Source: Auricularia sp. M13 (Eukaryota; Basidiomycota; Agaricomycetes; Auriculariales; Auriculariaceae). From it: 64,000 nt of DNA. Shown here piece by piece: positions 22,801 to 34,255 of the stretch. A program made the position numbers and the translations under genes. Location of the stretch: contig CM073202.1 in assembly GCA_037042915.1 (NCBI GenBank), positions 248,001 through 312,000 on the forward strand. Reading direction: 5' to 3'. A model generated the notes under the pieces. That model was given only the letters and a program-made list of their open reading frames with translations, had not been told where the DNA came from and did no database searches. Each line of letters opens with the position of its first letter. The stretch's first letter is position 1.

Positions 22801-23576
22801 GGCGATGCGAAGGTCGGACTGTGGCTGGTGAAGGTCGGACTGTGGCTGGCGAATGACGGATGTGAAGCGGATGCGTGTGGCAGTGGGGGAATACACGGCA
22901 CGGTCGGTGACAGAGCGAGGAAGCAGGTTCGTTGCTTAGATGCGGCGTCGATGGGTTGCGTGACGACGGGACACTTGGCGACGACAAGGAGGGCGGTGAA
23001 CGATGAGAAACAGAACATAGAGTCGAAAGGAAGCTGGATCGCGAACGACAAAATGGGGGCGGTGGATAGCGTATAACGGTCGCCGTGGTGTAGCTGTGTC
23101 GACGATGAGAGAGGAACGACGGCCGGACCGGGCCAATTGATGGGCTCGGCGTGTTGATGCAGGCGATGCGCGCAGCGACGCAGCGCGGCGGACGCGCAAT
23201 TGGACCTGGCGAATGCAGGAATGGAGGCAGCAGCAGGACGGCTGGTGCAGCGGCGTGTAGCGGACGACGAAAGAACGACGACGGACGAGAAAGAGACGGA
23301 CGAACCGGGCCGAGCGACGGCTTGGCGCTGATGAAGGCGATGAGGTGCCAGGGCGCACAGAACCCATGATGCTGAACGGATATAGCGACGACGGCGGGGC
23401 AGCGGCATGTCGTGGGCGAAGGAGAAGCTGAGATTCGATAGTGATGTGACGTGAAGCCGGCATTCGGAACGGAAACGACGGCGGCGGCGTTGCGGTGATG
23501 CTGCGTTGACCAGTGTCGGATACTCGTCGGCGACGTGTGCGGACCTCGCCTACCATCCCTGCGGTGGTCACCAGTA

Positions 23577-23930
23577 TGACGCGCAGGTTCGGTGGGGATC
23601 GCGGAAGTGCTGGGACGGCAGGGTCCTCGGCCAGCGCACACGGAATGGAAATGCTTGATCCCCGGACTGAAGCGCCTGCGCGCGGCGCGCTGAGAGCTCG
23701 ACGGTGGCCGCCTGTCGGCTCAGGAGCGGATGAACGACTGCTTCTTGAACTCTTGAACTCGGACTGAAAGTGAGATAAAGGGGAAAAGGGGAATCTATTG
23801 AACATCAGCGGAGGACCGCGGACTAAATACTCGGAACACATGAGCTGGCAAGGCACTGATACACCATTGAGAGCACATGCTACGGAGCTCCTAGAGAATC
23901 TGCACGCCTAGCCACAAATGTGGCTCGTCA
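23577..23930. repeat. LTR, right copy (354 bp)
   Basis: Same sequence as 20761-21114; followed directly by GTAT, which also precedes the left LTR. Confidence 0.92.
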
Positions 23931-24244
23931 GTATATCGTGCTCAGGCCGAATTCGCACAAAGGTTGAATGCAACCAATGCTGGGCGAGCCCGTGACTGCC
24001 GACGTCGATCCGAAATCGCTGCTATCTGCCCTTCTATCAGCGATGTACATGCCATGGCTGGTTCCAGAGGCAGGTCATACCCACCGAGACAGACTGATGA
24101 GTTGTGCTCTCGGGCGATCTATGACGACTACGCCAAGAGGAGAACAGCCAGCCGTTCAGGCATGGCGTGCCAGTGGACGAGGTCTGCACTGAGCGGGCCG
24201 CTCCCTTCTTTGAAGCATGAGCGTGTGGTTCTGTGGAAAGCGCT

Positions 24245-25640
24245 GACTAGCTGGACTTGTTCGAACCCAGCCTCGGCAGAGAACCACTCGCTGCGAATTT
24301 GCGACAATTCGACATCCATATGGGAGATTCGCAGGATCTCGTCTCCTCAGACTGCCGCTCACCAGCTATCCAGCCCTTTATTTCGTCTTGGAATCCCACA
24401 ATGGCGACTCGCAGTTGTCCTCCAGCCCATTCCTTCCCAAAATTCCCGAAGGGCCTCTGCGAATTTTCCTGCAGTCCTACACCGTCCGGGATTGTAACGG
24501 AACTGCATGAATCTTCGCAGGACACTGTCCGCGTCTGATTCGCTGTGTCTGCATCTTCGAGCGGCCTTGGCACTGTCGGAGCCCATATAGCTCTTCTCTC
24601 CGATTCGCCAGCGCCATCTATACCATCTATCGTTGAGCAGGAACTACTCGCACATCCAATGATCCACACCCCTGGGCTCTCCTTTCCAAATTCATTGGCA
24701 TTCGTTGTTCGAGGTCCGAGACAGGAAACGACGCTGTTGCTAGGCCCCAGCCCGGACCGGTGGCGTTGTTTGTTAATAACAATGTTATCCACTCAGTGCT
24801 GTTTACCTGTTGGCTGTCCCCCGCGCGGCTTTGCCATTGAGGATTCCCGCTTCGAGTCTCGATTTGTTGCTGGCACTCGCAACGATTCCATCATTTGCAC
24901 AAAGAAATGAATGGAGAAGGCACATCGGACGGAGTACTTCTCCGGTCCACAATCGGAATAGTAACCTGCCGCAGCGGTGTACTTGCCCTTTGCCACCCTA
25001 ATCCGGGTGAGTGCTTCCCGAGGAGCAGGCCCGCTCCCCTGTAGGATGCATGATCCGCAGGTGCCCATCTGGATCTCCTTGCAATCTTGGCGCCTGCCAG
25101 TGTGCGAGATTTGCGATTCTAGATTCGAATGACGTCGGAATGCCGCGAAGAATGGCCTGCTCGGGATTCCGTGTGTTGCTGTACCTTTAATGTCTCTACT
25201 GCTACACCGCCCGCGCGCTTGTAATCCTCGCGTACAGGTGTCCATGAGCTTGGGACCGGGTTCCGCCTTCCTCCACGCATTACTCCACGCGGTGTTCTGA
25301 AAAAAATTAGCCTATCAGGCTGCTGCTCCCGTTGTGGCCGGGTTCCCCATGCACGCAAACTACCACGTACATCTCCTACAAATTTTGGGCTTCTCTTTCT
25401 CAACACTGCCTTGCTGGCTCGGTTCTCCAAATGAGTTAATAATAGGATCTCTTTGCCAAGGTTGCATAATCCAAACATGCAGGGGCAAACGGCCACCATT
25501 CATGGGCGCAGGAAGCACTGTGTGTGGCGATTGCAATGGGCTTGGCAAGAAGCGTATCTCTCCAACGAATACAGGACGCATGCTGTGTTTCCTGTGTGCG
25601 CCTGCTATTGCACGATTGTTTGTTTCCAGATTTGATTACT
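24245..25640 (-). repeat. Dispersed repeat / decayed gene family, copy 1
   Basis: It matches 37550-38870 in inverted orientation over about 1.35 kb with clear but incomplete identity. Shared blocks include one containing TCTTCGAGCGGCCTTGGCAC, a GTCCGGGATTGTAACGGAAC block, and a block around AGAGATCCTATT. In the matching orientation both copies translate to GSDSAKAARRCRHSES followed by a QFRYNPGR block, and copy 1 has scattered CxxC pairs. Neither copy keeps one frame across its length. It may be a decayed gene family or an old transposon; no termini could be fixed. Confidence 0.65.
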
Positions 25641-25699
25641 CGTATTTGGGCGATTTGGCTATGACGTGGGAATCTGGGAAGGCTCCGTGATGCGGTAGG

Positions 25700-28600
25700 T
25701 ATCCTTAACAAAGATCTTACCAGATCGGTTACACTGGGGGCATGTATCGATATACTAACTACTCAGTGTCTTAAGCAGGCCCAAAAAAATTAGCAATGGG
25801 AACAGTGAGGCGCCATTGATACGTAAGACATTATTGTCACTGCTGTCGGAAGCGCGCGCGGCGGGAGGTCAGAGAGCAGAAGCCTACGCAGTCTTCCGCA
25901 CTTCATATGCTCTGCATATTGATGACAGTTCCTTTCCTACGTTGTCTCTACGGGAGCGCAGCAAAAAATCCCAGGAATGGGAAGCATCTCCCACCGCCGG
26001 GGTGTGGGACATTCCGGAAGACCAGCGTAGCGCCCCGGCTTCGAGATTCACATTGTGTTAATAGTCAATTGCGACCTGGCCAGCATAGTACAAACTAGAT
26101 CCGCAACAAACTTCATCACAACATCCTTGCCGGAGTTGTGTAGTCGCTTATTGTAAATGTTTACGTTAGGACGGAGGACTGCCAGTGTGCGACTGAGGCG
26201 CTAACTGACAGTTAGAAACAATTGCGTACAACGTCTGGACACTCTCACCAACCGGTTCTACGTGCGACTCCTAGGGCAAAGAATCCGGCATTGCTATCTT
26301 CTATGATCACGTGACATCACGTGACTTGTGAAAGGCACTCAGCCCAAGAGCTATTAATCTTCACAGTTGATGCTCGGCTCATGAAATGTTTCCTTGGTGG
26401 AATGAAGGAGACGGAAATCTACAAGATGCCCACGTCTAGATCAACAACGACGCAGCAAGACGGACGTCGTATTTTTGCAGCAAATACGACGTCCAACTAA
26501 GCAGGACCTGCTGAGCCTTAAACAACTTGCATGCGTCCCACTTCAATTGAAAAGCCAAGCCTATACGCAGGGACGACGTGCATCTGGCGTACGATACCAA
26601 CCTGGGCGCTACATACGACTGTTGACGGCAGCGTCGATCCGTGTTCTAGACGTCGTCCCGGGATTGCGGCGGGACCTCAGCGCTCGCTGCACAAAATAGT
26701 ACGTGTGCTCTAGTATGCATCGCTGCTGATGACGTCATGTACAGCAGTGGAAACGAACCCTGATTCTCAGTCATGTCCCTGCTAAGTTACCAGCGCGTTG
26801 CGCATCCGGTGCCAAGTAACTTCACAGCTGAGGAGGTCTCCTACGTGACTCTTAGATCCTCGTGGTAATAAAGGCGCAACTACTGGCAGGCTTGAGAAGA
26901 CGCTCTCTAAAACCGCTCTGACTTGGAGGCCACGAGGGTAAGATGTCGCCTTCATCCTACGACTTTGTACGACTGAATCTTTCGGCACCAAGACTCTCAA
27001 CGGCACTCCATTATCAGGACGGGTTTAACTGGGAACTACAAGAAACTCTCAGCGAGCTAAGGATTTCTGGTCTCAGAGACGAAGGCCCGTACCATTTACG
27101 CGTCATGCTTTGGAATATCGAAGCTGGTGAATTTTTAGTGCCGCGAGCCGGGGAGTCGACTTCCTCGTGCTCTGAAGTCTGCTCTACCCAAATATTAACA
27201 GCACTCCACTCCGGCACACTTTGCGAAAGGTTCGGAGCAGTCGTCAAGCGATACGCCGACATCGGCGCACTTGGCAGACTGAATTGTTCTCAGGGGCCTC
27301 GAAATGCAAGCGTCTCTGGATGTTTTTGGTAAACAGATGAAACGACGGACCAGGGGATCATCCCGCATTCGATTGTTGACCACAGAGCACATGAGGAGTC
27401 CCAATTTCTTGTTTTGTGCAAGCCCGGAGGACTGTCTTCCACTGGATGTGTCGGGTAGCAAGACTCCATGCAGGGAGCGCGCGCCTGTGGAGCTTCCCTG
27501 CGTTATATGCAGGACTCTACCAGTGCGGGCTCCACCTTAGCTCTTACAAGTCACATAGATTTCTGTAGGCGCGTCCAAAGTCTTGACGGGCATCGATTCC
27601 AGACAGTGACAACACGAAACCGCGTGTGATCACGTGACCGATTTACTCGTTCTCAGCCAGCACCACTATCGCAGTGCAGGCCAGGTTCAAATATATTCCG
27701 CACCAAGCTCACTTGCAGCTCGAGAAGCGCGCGGACGGAGATGCCGCAGGCTTATGCGCATCTGTGTATGTTGGGTGAATGGGCGCCAAATAGGGAAGAG
27801 ACTGCAAGCTGCGACCCTACCTGACTACGGCGGTACAGGAAGGGTCACTTTACCGCTCACCATCTCAGGGACAACGCCCGCCAATTGCATGGTGTTATCC
27901 CTTCCCTGGTGATACATTGATCCCGAGAGGACGCGGAGCTCGCAAAATTGTATGTATGTATGGAGATTCTCAGGAGCCTGCGCGCCAGCGCCCAGGCGCC
28001 CAGTGTTTAGAAAACCGGGGACAGGCTGCAGTCTGGCGTCGGTGTGACTGAGGCCGCAAATGCCGATGCGGGGAGTATTATACGTCGTCACGATGTGCGA
28101 ACGACGTGAGTAGCTGCAGTGCGAATGCGGAAGTGATTACGGCAGTTCTGACCGTGTTCTTGGCGCGGTAAGGCCAGCATTGCGAATGATCCTCGAGGTC
28201 ACGCTGCCAGTGACGGCTCAGCCAGTGCGTCGCAGCCTGGTCGAGGCAAGCGAACAGAGATCAGAGGAATATGCAGCATCAAAGCGCACTTGCAGAGTAA
28301 TATTAAGCCCGCCCACTGGCGGTTTCAGTCGTACGGTTGGCGCGACACCGCAAAAGCTGAACAACGCGCAGAATTCAGCAAACCTGATCAGGCGACCGAA
28401 ATCGGACACCCCACGGCGCTGATCCGCCGCCCATAAATCCATGCATTCCTTCGTGTCTTGGCGGCCAGGAATAGCACTGCGGGGGACGGGACTTGCCCAG
28501 GGTGGCGTGTGTATAGACGGAACTCGCGATCCACAAATACTGCGCGGGTGGCTCACTCGTATAGTACAGCCGTTGGTAGGACGTTTCAGACACGAGGATG

Positions 28601-29980
28601 AAAGAGTAAGACGAGGAGTCGCAAGCTGATGGTGCGACGAGGGCCTTGCGCTAGTTGCACATTCTCTGAGAATGGGCAGGATGGAGTCTGCAGAATGCGA
28701 AGTCGGTCGGAGCTAGAGATCTCGTGGACGATCCGCCCCGCACACGCCACTACATCACGAGCATACCGAATAGTCAATGCGACACCCTCCGCCGTTCCGT
28801 GTAGTGACCACTGGCTTCTTCTGAGACTGAAACTGAAGCCGCTCCCCATTCGTCCAGACAGCAACACAAGTGGCAAACGAGTTGCAACTGACATGGCAGG
28901 TCTTGGCATCGTTAAACACAAACCGCACATCGTCTGACCGCCACCCGTCGCCGTCGCACCGGGATAGTTCAGGAGCGCCGGAGAAGAGAGCGACGAGCGA
29001 TGACGGTGGAACGGGGGCTTGGCGGGCCGTCTTTGCGCTGTTCATCGAAGCCTTGTCAATGCGGGTGCAACGGCGGTGGCTCGTCCAGATGGAGAAAAAA
29101 AAATCACCGAGACCAGGTATGAGAAGCGTGTTGGCGTTCTGGAGAAGGAAAGCCTTGGCGACGGTTCCAGGAGTCGGACTCGCCCGCTGAATGGAATGGA
29201 GCCCGGGCAAACGATACAGTAACAGGCTGCGGCTTCCTTGTCCAGTTGGGGATAGAAGCGTCGTGGATGTGGGACTCGGAGATGCTGCTCTGGGAACGCA
29301 AGACGCCGAGCGCGGTGTACAGTGAATCGCGTAACAACACCGACAGAAGATGTCTCTAGTCCCGGGCGGTTCGACGAGAGCAACATCGGAGAGCGCCGCA
29401 GTGCGGCGAAGATGAGGACGCCTAGGTCAGATCGCGAAGTTGGCGCATTCGCGAACGTGCGAGTCAACACGGTACACAAGTAAAACACATCACGGCGCGC
29501 AAGTAGTAACCTCGTAGGGCGCTGCGGCGAAAGAGGATGGCAATGTCGGCATCCAGTCAGACTGATAGCGCAGCAAAGACCGCAGCGTGAGAGGAAGCGG
29601 CCAAACTTGAGACGCGAGCTAGGAGCGACGCACGCTGAGAAATGGAATTTCGCCGGCCAGAGCTTGATTCGGAATGAGTTCTCCGCCGAATCGCATCTGC
29701 GTAGCACTGACATGTGGATAGTTGCATTTGCACGTCGACAGCGATGCCAAGAGGGCATGCGCCTCGGGTAGGATAGGTATGTGCGGCTCCGAGGGGCCGG
29801 GGCGCACAGCGTGATTATGACAGTGAGAGAGAGACCGTTGGCAGCACCATCATCAGCATGCAGATGCAGATAGGAAAAGTTATGACACGGCTGCGAGCAG
29901 CCGGTTCAGACAGTGCCACTGTGGGTGGTGCCCGATGTGATAACATAGGGCGCAGATGAGCACTACAATCCTGGCAGTGC
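25700..29980. other. Gene-free interval
   Basis: No multi-exon gene or known domain could be assembled. The best single frame is 26943-27332 (plus, ATG start, 129 codons), without a recognisable domain. The interval is probably decayed repeat DNA. Confidence 0.4.
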
Positions 29981-29981
29981 G

Positions 29982-30874
29982 GAAACACATGACATGCAGC
30001 GAGACGGCCGCGGCGAACAGCGGCGAGTGGCTAGTGGACGAAACACATGGTGCGACGGCGACCTGGAAGGCGACGAGGGCGGCGCGTGTGCACCACAACC
30101 CGAGCCATCACTGCATGAATGTCGTGACAACGTCGGCCGCAACAGCGACCATTGGCAGAATTCGGCAGAGAAACACATGGTTCTCGCACGCGTCGTCTCA
30201 GCGGCGCGGCTAAGCCAGCAAACGTGCTTGAATACCCCGCAGCGACAGCGACCATTGGGAGACGGCGGCAGCGAAACACGTGGCTCTCGCACGCAGCGTC
30301 GCGCCAGTCGGGAGCTAAGCATCAATGTGCAGGCGGCAGCGAAACACATGGCTCCCGCACGCGGCGCGGCTAAGCCAGCAAATGTGCACGCATAATGATC
30401 GCGCGAGGGCGGCGTCGAAACACGTGGCTCCCACCTCATGCAGAGCGGCGGGCGGGTTTCGTACGGAGCACCAAGACAAGACCGCGGCGCATGCAGTAAC
30501 AGTGGCGGAAACGGCGAGCGGCGAGCGCATTACGCGCTTGAGCCAGGGGGCGGGCGCAATCGCAATCGGATAAGCGACGTAGACTGCCATGGCCAGTGAT
30601 AGAGTGCGGCACTGTGGCTGGGCGCGAAGCTCCGCTTGCGAGCTTCGGGAATGCATGCAGAGTGATCCCCAGTGAGTTGGGCGCCGGGGACGAAACACGT
30701 GTAACGGTGTATTGTATGGTGTAGGTCAGATTGAAAGGACGTCTGATCGCTGGAGTGAGCAGGATTGGAACCCGGCGGGGGTGGTGAGCAAGATTCGAAG
30801 CGGAGACAGAGTAACTGAGCCCGCGTCGACGCTGCAGGATTCGACGTCGAAACCGACGCCGACGAAACACATGG
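29982..30874. repeat. Irregular array of eight GAAACACRTG motifs with E-box cores
   Basis: GAAACACATG or GAAACACGTG occurs, all on the plus strand, at 29982, 30040, 30170, 30273, 30341, 30417, 30692 and 30864. Several sit inside a longer degenerate unit (GGCGGCAGCGAAACACRTGGCT, then CGGCGCGGCTAAGCCAGCA). Three copies contain the palindromic E-box CACGTG (30277-30282, 30421-30426, 30696-30701); the others carry CACATG. The array lies 0.6-1.5 kb upstream of a bHLH gene. It is either a minisatellite or a binding-site cluster. Confidence 0.75.
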
Positions 30875-31436
30875 GCTGGTACTGTAGATCGCTAGGTGTC
30901 GATCTGCCGCGCGCCCCGATTCATGCGCTCGAGAGTGTTGGTAGATTTCAGATGCAGGAGATGCTTGGGTGTTAGGTATTAGGCTTTGGGCGCTGGCGAT
31001 ATCGGCGACTCGTGAGGGGGCTGGGGAGAATTGTTGTTGTTGGTAGCTAGAGTCGCGCAGGGCCAGAGGATCGCCAGCCAGAAGAGGCGACGTCGTCTGC
31101 TACCCCAACGCGGGGATACTGTGCTGAGGGCTTGGCAACGGGCGGGCAACGGGTCATGCCATGTAGCCGGAAGCAGGAGGAATTGCACAGAGTGCGACAA
31201 GGCTTAGGGATATCCGGACCGGTGTGCAGAGGGGCGTGACATGTCAAGTTGGACTGTGTTGGCAGGTTGGCAGTTTGGCAGGGAGGATAGCGTGACACCC
31301 GGTGCAGCCCGGTGAAACGGGACGATCCGGGTGCAGTGGGCGTTTGAATCTTATCCGTGGAAGCAGAACAGACAGAAGCGGGGCGCGCCAAGCCCCTGCC
31401 TGGGATGGATGGGAGGGGAGCCTCGGGCGTAGAGGG

Positions 31437-31443
31437 TATAAAG
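31437..31443 (+). promoter_or_regulatory. TATA box of the bHLH gene
   Basis: TATAAAG, 64 bp upstream of the ATG at 31501, followed by a purine-rich leader. Confidence 0.65.
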
Positions 31444-31500
31444 AGAGAGGGGCCGCCCGCACTGAGAGTCGTCAGTCCTCCGCCCCGGAAGCAAGCAAAG

Positions 31501-32707
31501 ATGCTCCGTTTCGGACCCCGCCCGGTCTTGTCCTCGTTTCCGCCGCCGCCGCTGTCGCTGTCGCTGCCGCTGGCGTGCGACATCCTCGACCCGCCCACGC
31601 CGACGCCGTCGACCCCGACGCCGTCCTACGCCTCGTACCTGCCGACGCCGCCCTACACGCCCACCTACACCCCGGCCCCCGTGCGTCCGCCGCCGCTCAC
31701 AGCCTCCGTGCTCATCGTTGCTGACAACCACGGCCAATGCAGAGAATGGCGTCGTCGCTGTTCACGCCGTCCGAGATGCACCAGCTGGGCTCCTTCCTGG
31801 ACGTCTTCGCCTCGCCGACGACGCTCGTGCCGTCGCCGGACGCCGCGCTCGCCCGCGCCACGCGCTCGCTCGCCGGCCCTGCGCTCGACGGCGAGCTCGA
31901 CCTGCGCTGGGCGACGGGCCTCAGCGACGACGACCTGCGCGCGGCCATCCGCGACGGCCAGGCCGCCAGCCTGCGCCGCGCGCACGAGGACCAGATCGTC
32001 CGGAGCGCGCTCGCCAGCACCGTCGCCTCGCGCCCGCTCGCCAAGGCCATGAACGAGCTCGACTCCTTTGCCTGGCCGCCGCCCGCGCCCTCGCACGCAC
32101 ATACGCCGACGCTGCCGGTGCCCATCGCCAAGCGCCCGCTGCTCGCGGACGACGGCCAGCACCAGCCGCTCAAGAAGCGCGCGCGCACAAGCCCGACGCT
32201 GCCGTTGCCGCTTGCGCCGGAGCCCGAGAAGAAGGGCCAGAGCTCGACGTCGGCCTCGGGCGCGGGGCCGGCAAAGCCGCGCGCGGCGCTGCTGAGCGCG
32301 AGCCAGAAGAAGGCGAACCACATCCAGAGCGAGCAGAAGCGGCGCGCCAACATCCGCCGCGGGTACGACGCCCTCTGCGCCGCCGTGCCCGCGCTCATCG
32401 AGGAGTGCGCAAAGTCCAAGGGCGCGCCGCGTTCCGAGGGCCTCGTGCTCGGCAAGAGTGCGCTCATATTCGCTCTCTCCTCTGTTCACTGTCTGACACG
32501 CTCGCAGCTATCGAGCACGTGCAAGAGCTCCTGGCACGACAGGCCGCACTCCTCCAGCGGCTGAACGAAGCGCGTAGTACGCGGTCGCCCTTACCCCCCT
32601 CCTCCGGCGACCAGGCGCCGCCAAAATGGGAGCGCAAGTGGGACGGCGGGACGGGCGCCATGGACGACATGGACCAGGACGACGCCGACGAGTCTGACGA
32701 CGAATAA
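31501..32707 (+). CDS. bHLH transcription factor (364 aa)
   Basis: Three exons: 31501-31680, 31743-32457 and 32508-32707. The introns are 62 nt (GTGCGT donor, GCTGAC branch, TGCAG) and 50 nt (GTGCGC donor, CTGAC branch, GCAG). The first 60 residues are a proline/threonine/serine-rich tail. The middle is acidic to neutral. Residues about 245-315 form the bHLH: basic region KKANHIQSEQKRR, helix 1 (GYDALCAAVPALI), loop, helix 2 (LGKTIEHVQELLARQ) extending into a short leucine-rich coil. The basic region has the H-x3-E-x3-R set (about residues 253, 257, 261) of group B bHLH proteins that bind CACGTG. The C-terminus is acidic (DDMDQDDADESDDE), a possible activation patch. The TATA box and the upstream motif array are listed separately. 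A fragment of a second gene of this type lies at 43997-44225. Confidence 0.9.
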
Positions 32708-33700
32708 CCTGCGCCCCGGACTCACCCTCTTCCCGCCCCTGGACCCTGCCCGTTTGTTGTACATCTCGCGCTGGTTTGTGTGTAGGCTCATATGTTGGTT
32801 CTTCTGCTCTGCTTTCCTTCTTTCTCTTTCTCTGCTTTATTTGTTTTTTTCTCTTTTCTGTGTTGTGGTGGAACTCTCTGAATCAATATACGAGTAAACA
32901 TCTAATCTTCTCGGCGCTGGGTCGTCTGCGATCTGATCAACTCCGGCCCTGGCACTGGCAGATGCCAACTGTAACTGTTCCTCGCCGTCGACGACGGAGA
33001 CGCGGAACGGCCGCCGATATGTGACTCAGCATTGAGGAGGTGAGACCCTGGTGCGGTCATCTTCCATTCCCCCCTTGCCGTTCGGAGGAATTGTCATACT
33101 GTAATTACTGAGCTTCAACGTCAGCCGGCTGCTGAACTGACTGAGGACGTCCTCGGTAATTTACTGTACTGTACTGTATGACGACTCCGAATTCGAACTT
33201 GCGCGGATGGAACCAACAGCGCTTCCTTCCTTCCTTCTTTCCTTCCACAATCCCGCCCGCCCGCCCGCCCTCAGGACCGCAGTCGGCCGACGGCACCCCG
33301 CACTCCAGAATGGATCGCTACCCCGCAGAGCAGTGCAGTGGTGCCCCTGGAGAAGGACCCAGAATCGGACTGGCTGGACCAGGCGGCCAGCCCTCTCGAC
33401 CGGACAATCTGGGGTAAGTGATACTTTTAAGTACAATACACACCTGACCTTCTAGAAGCACGAAGGCTGAGGGATCCCGAGTCTGCCCGATGCTTCGGGT
33501 GATCTCGGGATGCGTCAGATGCTAAAGTGCGGGGGCGGGGGCGAGGGGGGAATCCTTTCCCCGCATTTCACCTATGGTGCCATCAGGCTCAGCTATTCCT
33601 GGCCTGACCATCGGCGCGGTTGCTGGTTACTGGTGCCTGTCACACCTCACACTCAGCTGTTTCACTTTTCTGCGTTCGCTTGACGGCCTCCGGACCGCAA
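32708..33700. other. 3' flank of the bHLH gene, no further gene
   Basis: It begins with a T-rich stretch (about 32780-32880) suited to a 3' end. Simple repeats follow at 33221-33270, including (CTTC)n and (CCCG)n. Nothing coding is seen. Confidence 0.5.
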
Positions 33701-33708
33701 TTGTGCTT

Positions 33709-34247
33709 TAAGGCTCCAACCCTTTCCTTTAAATACCCTTTATAATGGGTTATCACCCATTACCCATTATCTTTACATTACACATACATGTAATTTCAGT
33801 GTAACTGATTATAACTGGTTATATCAAGTTGTGATTATTGACCACCTACAGGCTCACCATAGGTTGTTCTTGGACTCTAATGAGTGGCCAAGATATCTTC
33901 CATAGGTCATATGCGGTGCTTTCAGACTGTGATATAGCACTTGAGTAGTGTTGTGTATGCTTTCCTGGTTGCAGGTGCTGTTACATTTTACTTCCGGATC
34001 CACATCGGGCCCTGGGACACGTCCTGAGCATTGAATGAACACTGTAACCCTCTAAGGACGGTAATAAAGCACCATACATGCAACTGTTCAGTGTTCCTCA
34101 TGATCCCAGAACTGCCTATCACTTGTCTCAGCAGTGGGATCCGCAGTGCATGATATAACTAGTTATAACGGGTTATTACCCTTTACATTACCCTTTCCAA
34201 TTACATTATGCTCCAGAGTAAAGGTAATGTAAAGGGTTGGAGCCTTA
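33709..34247. mobile_element. 539-bp hAT-type MITE
   Basis: Perfect 17-bp terminal inverted repeats, TAAGGCTCCAACCCTTT, at both ends. They are followed inside by AT-rich sequence with many GGGTTATNACCC-like and ATAACTAGTTAT palindromes. It is flanked by the 8-bp duplication TTGTGCTT (33701-33708 and 34248-34255). It is non-coding and AT-rich against a GC-rich background. The ends and duplication length fit the hAT superfamily. Confidence 0.93.
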
Positions 34248-34255
34248 TTGTGCTT

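Larger units (their letters stand above)
20761..23930. mobile_element. Young non-autonomous LTR retrotransposon (LARD-like)
   Basis: Two 354-bp direct repeats (20761-21114 and 23577-23930) start TGACG and end CGTCA. They look identical base for base and enclose 2,462 bp. The target duplication appears to be GTAT, directly before the first and after the second LTR. The inside has no gag, protease, RT or integrase. Much of it (about 22.0-22.8 kb) is a degenerate repeat built on GGCGGATGGCGAACGG-like units, which keeps several frames open without coding sense. A possible primer-binding site, TGGTGACCACCGCAGG, lies 3 nt inside the right LTR on the minus strand (about 23556-23573), suggesting minus-strand orientation. 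No convincing polypurine tract was found. Mobilisation would need a partner element in trans. Confidence 0.88.

Noticed and set aside
22002-23641. Long minus-strand open frames (over 460 and 380 codons) inside the LTR element
   Set aside because: They overlap each other in different frames and translate to repeating RSPSAVR-like residues from the degenerate repeat; no domain and no consistent start.
31665-32489. 274-codon minus-strand frame opposite the bHLH gene
   Set aside because: Arginine-rich antisense shadow; the plus strand has a complete bHLH domain with correct introns.
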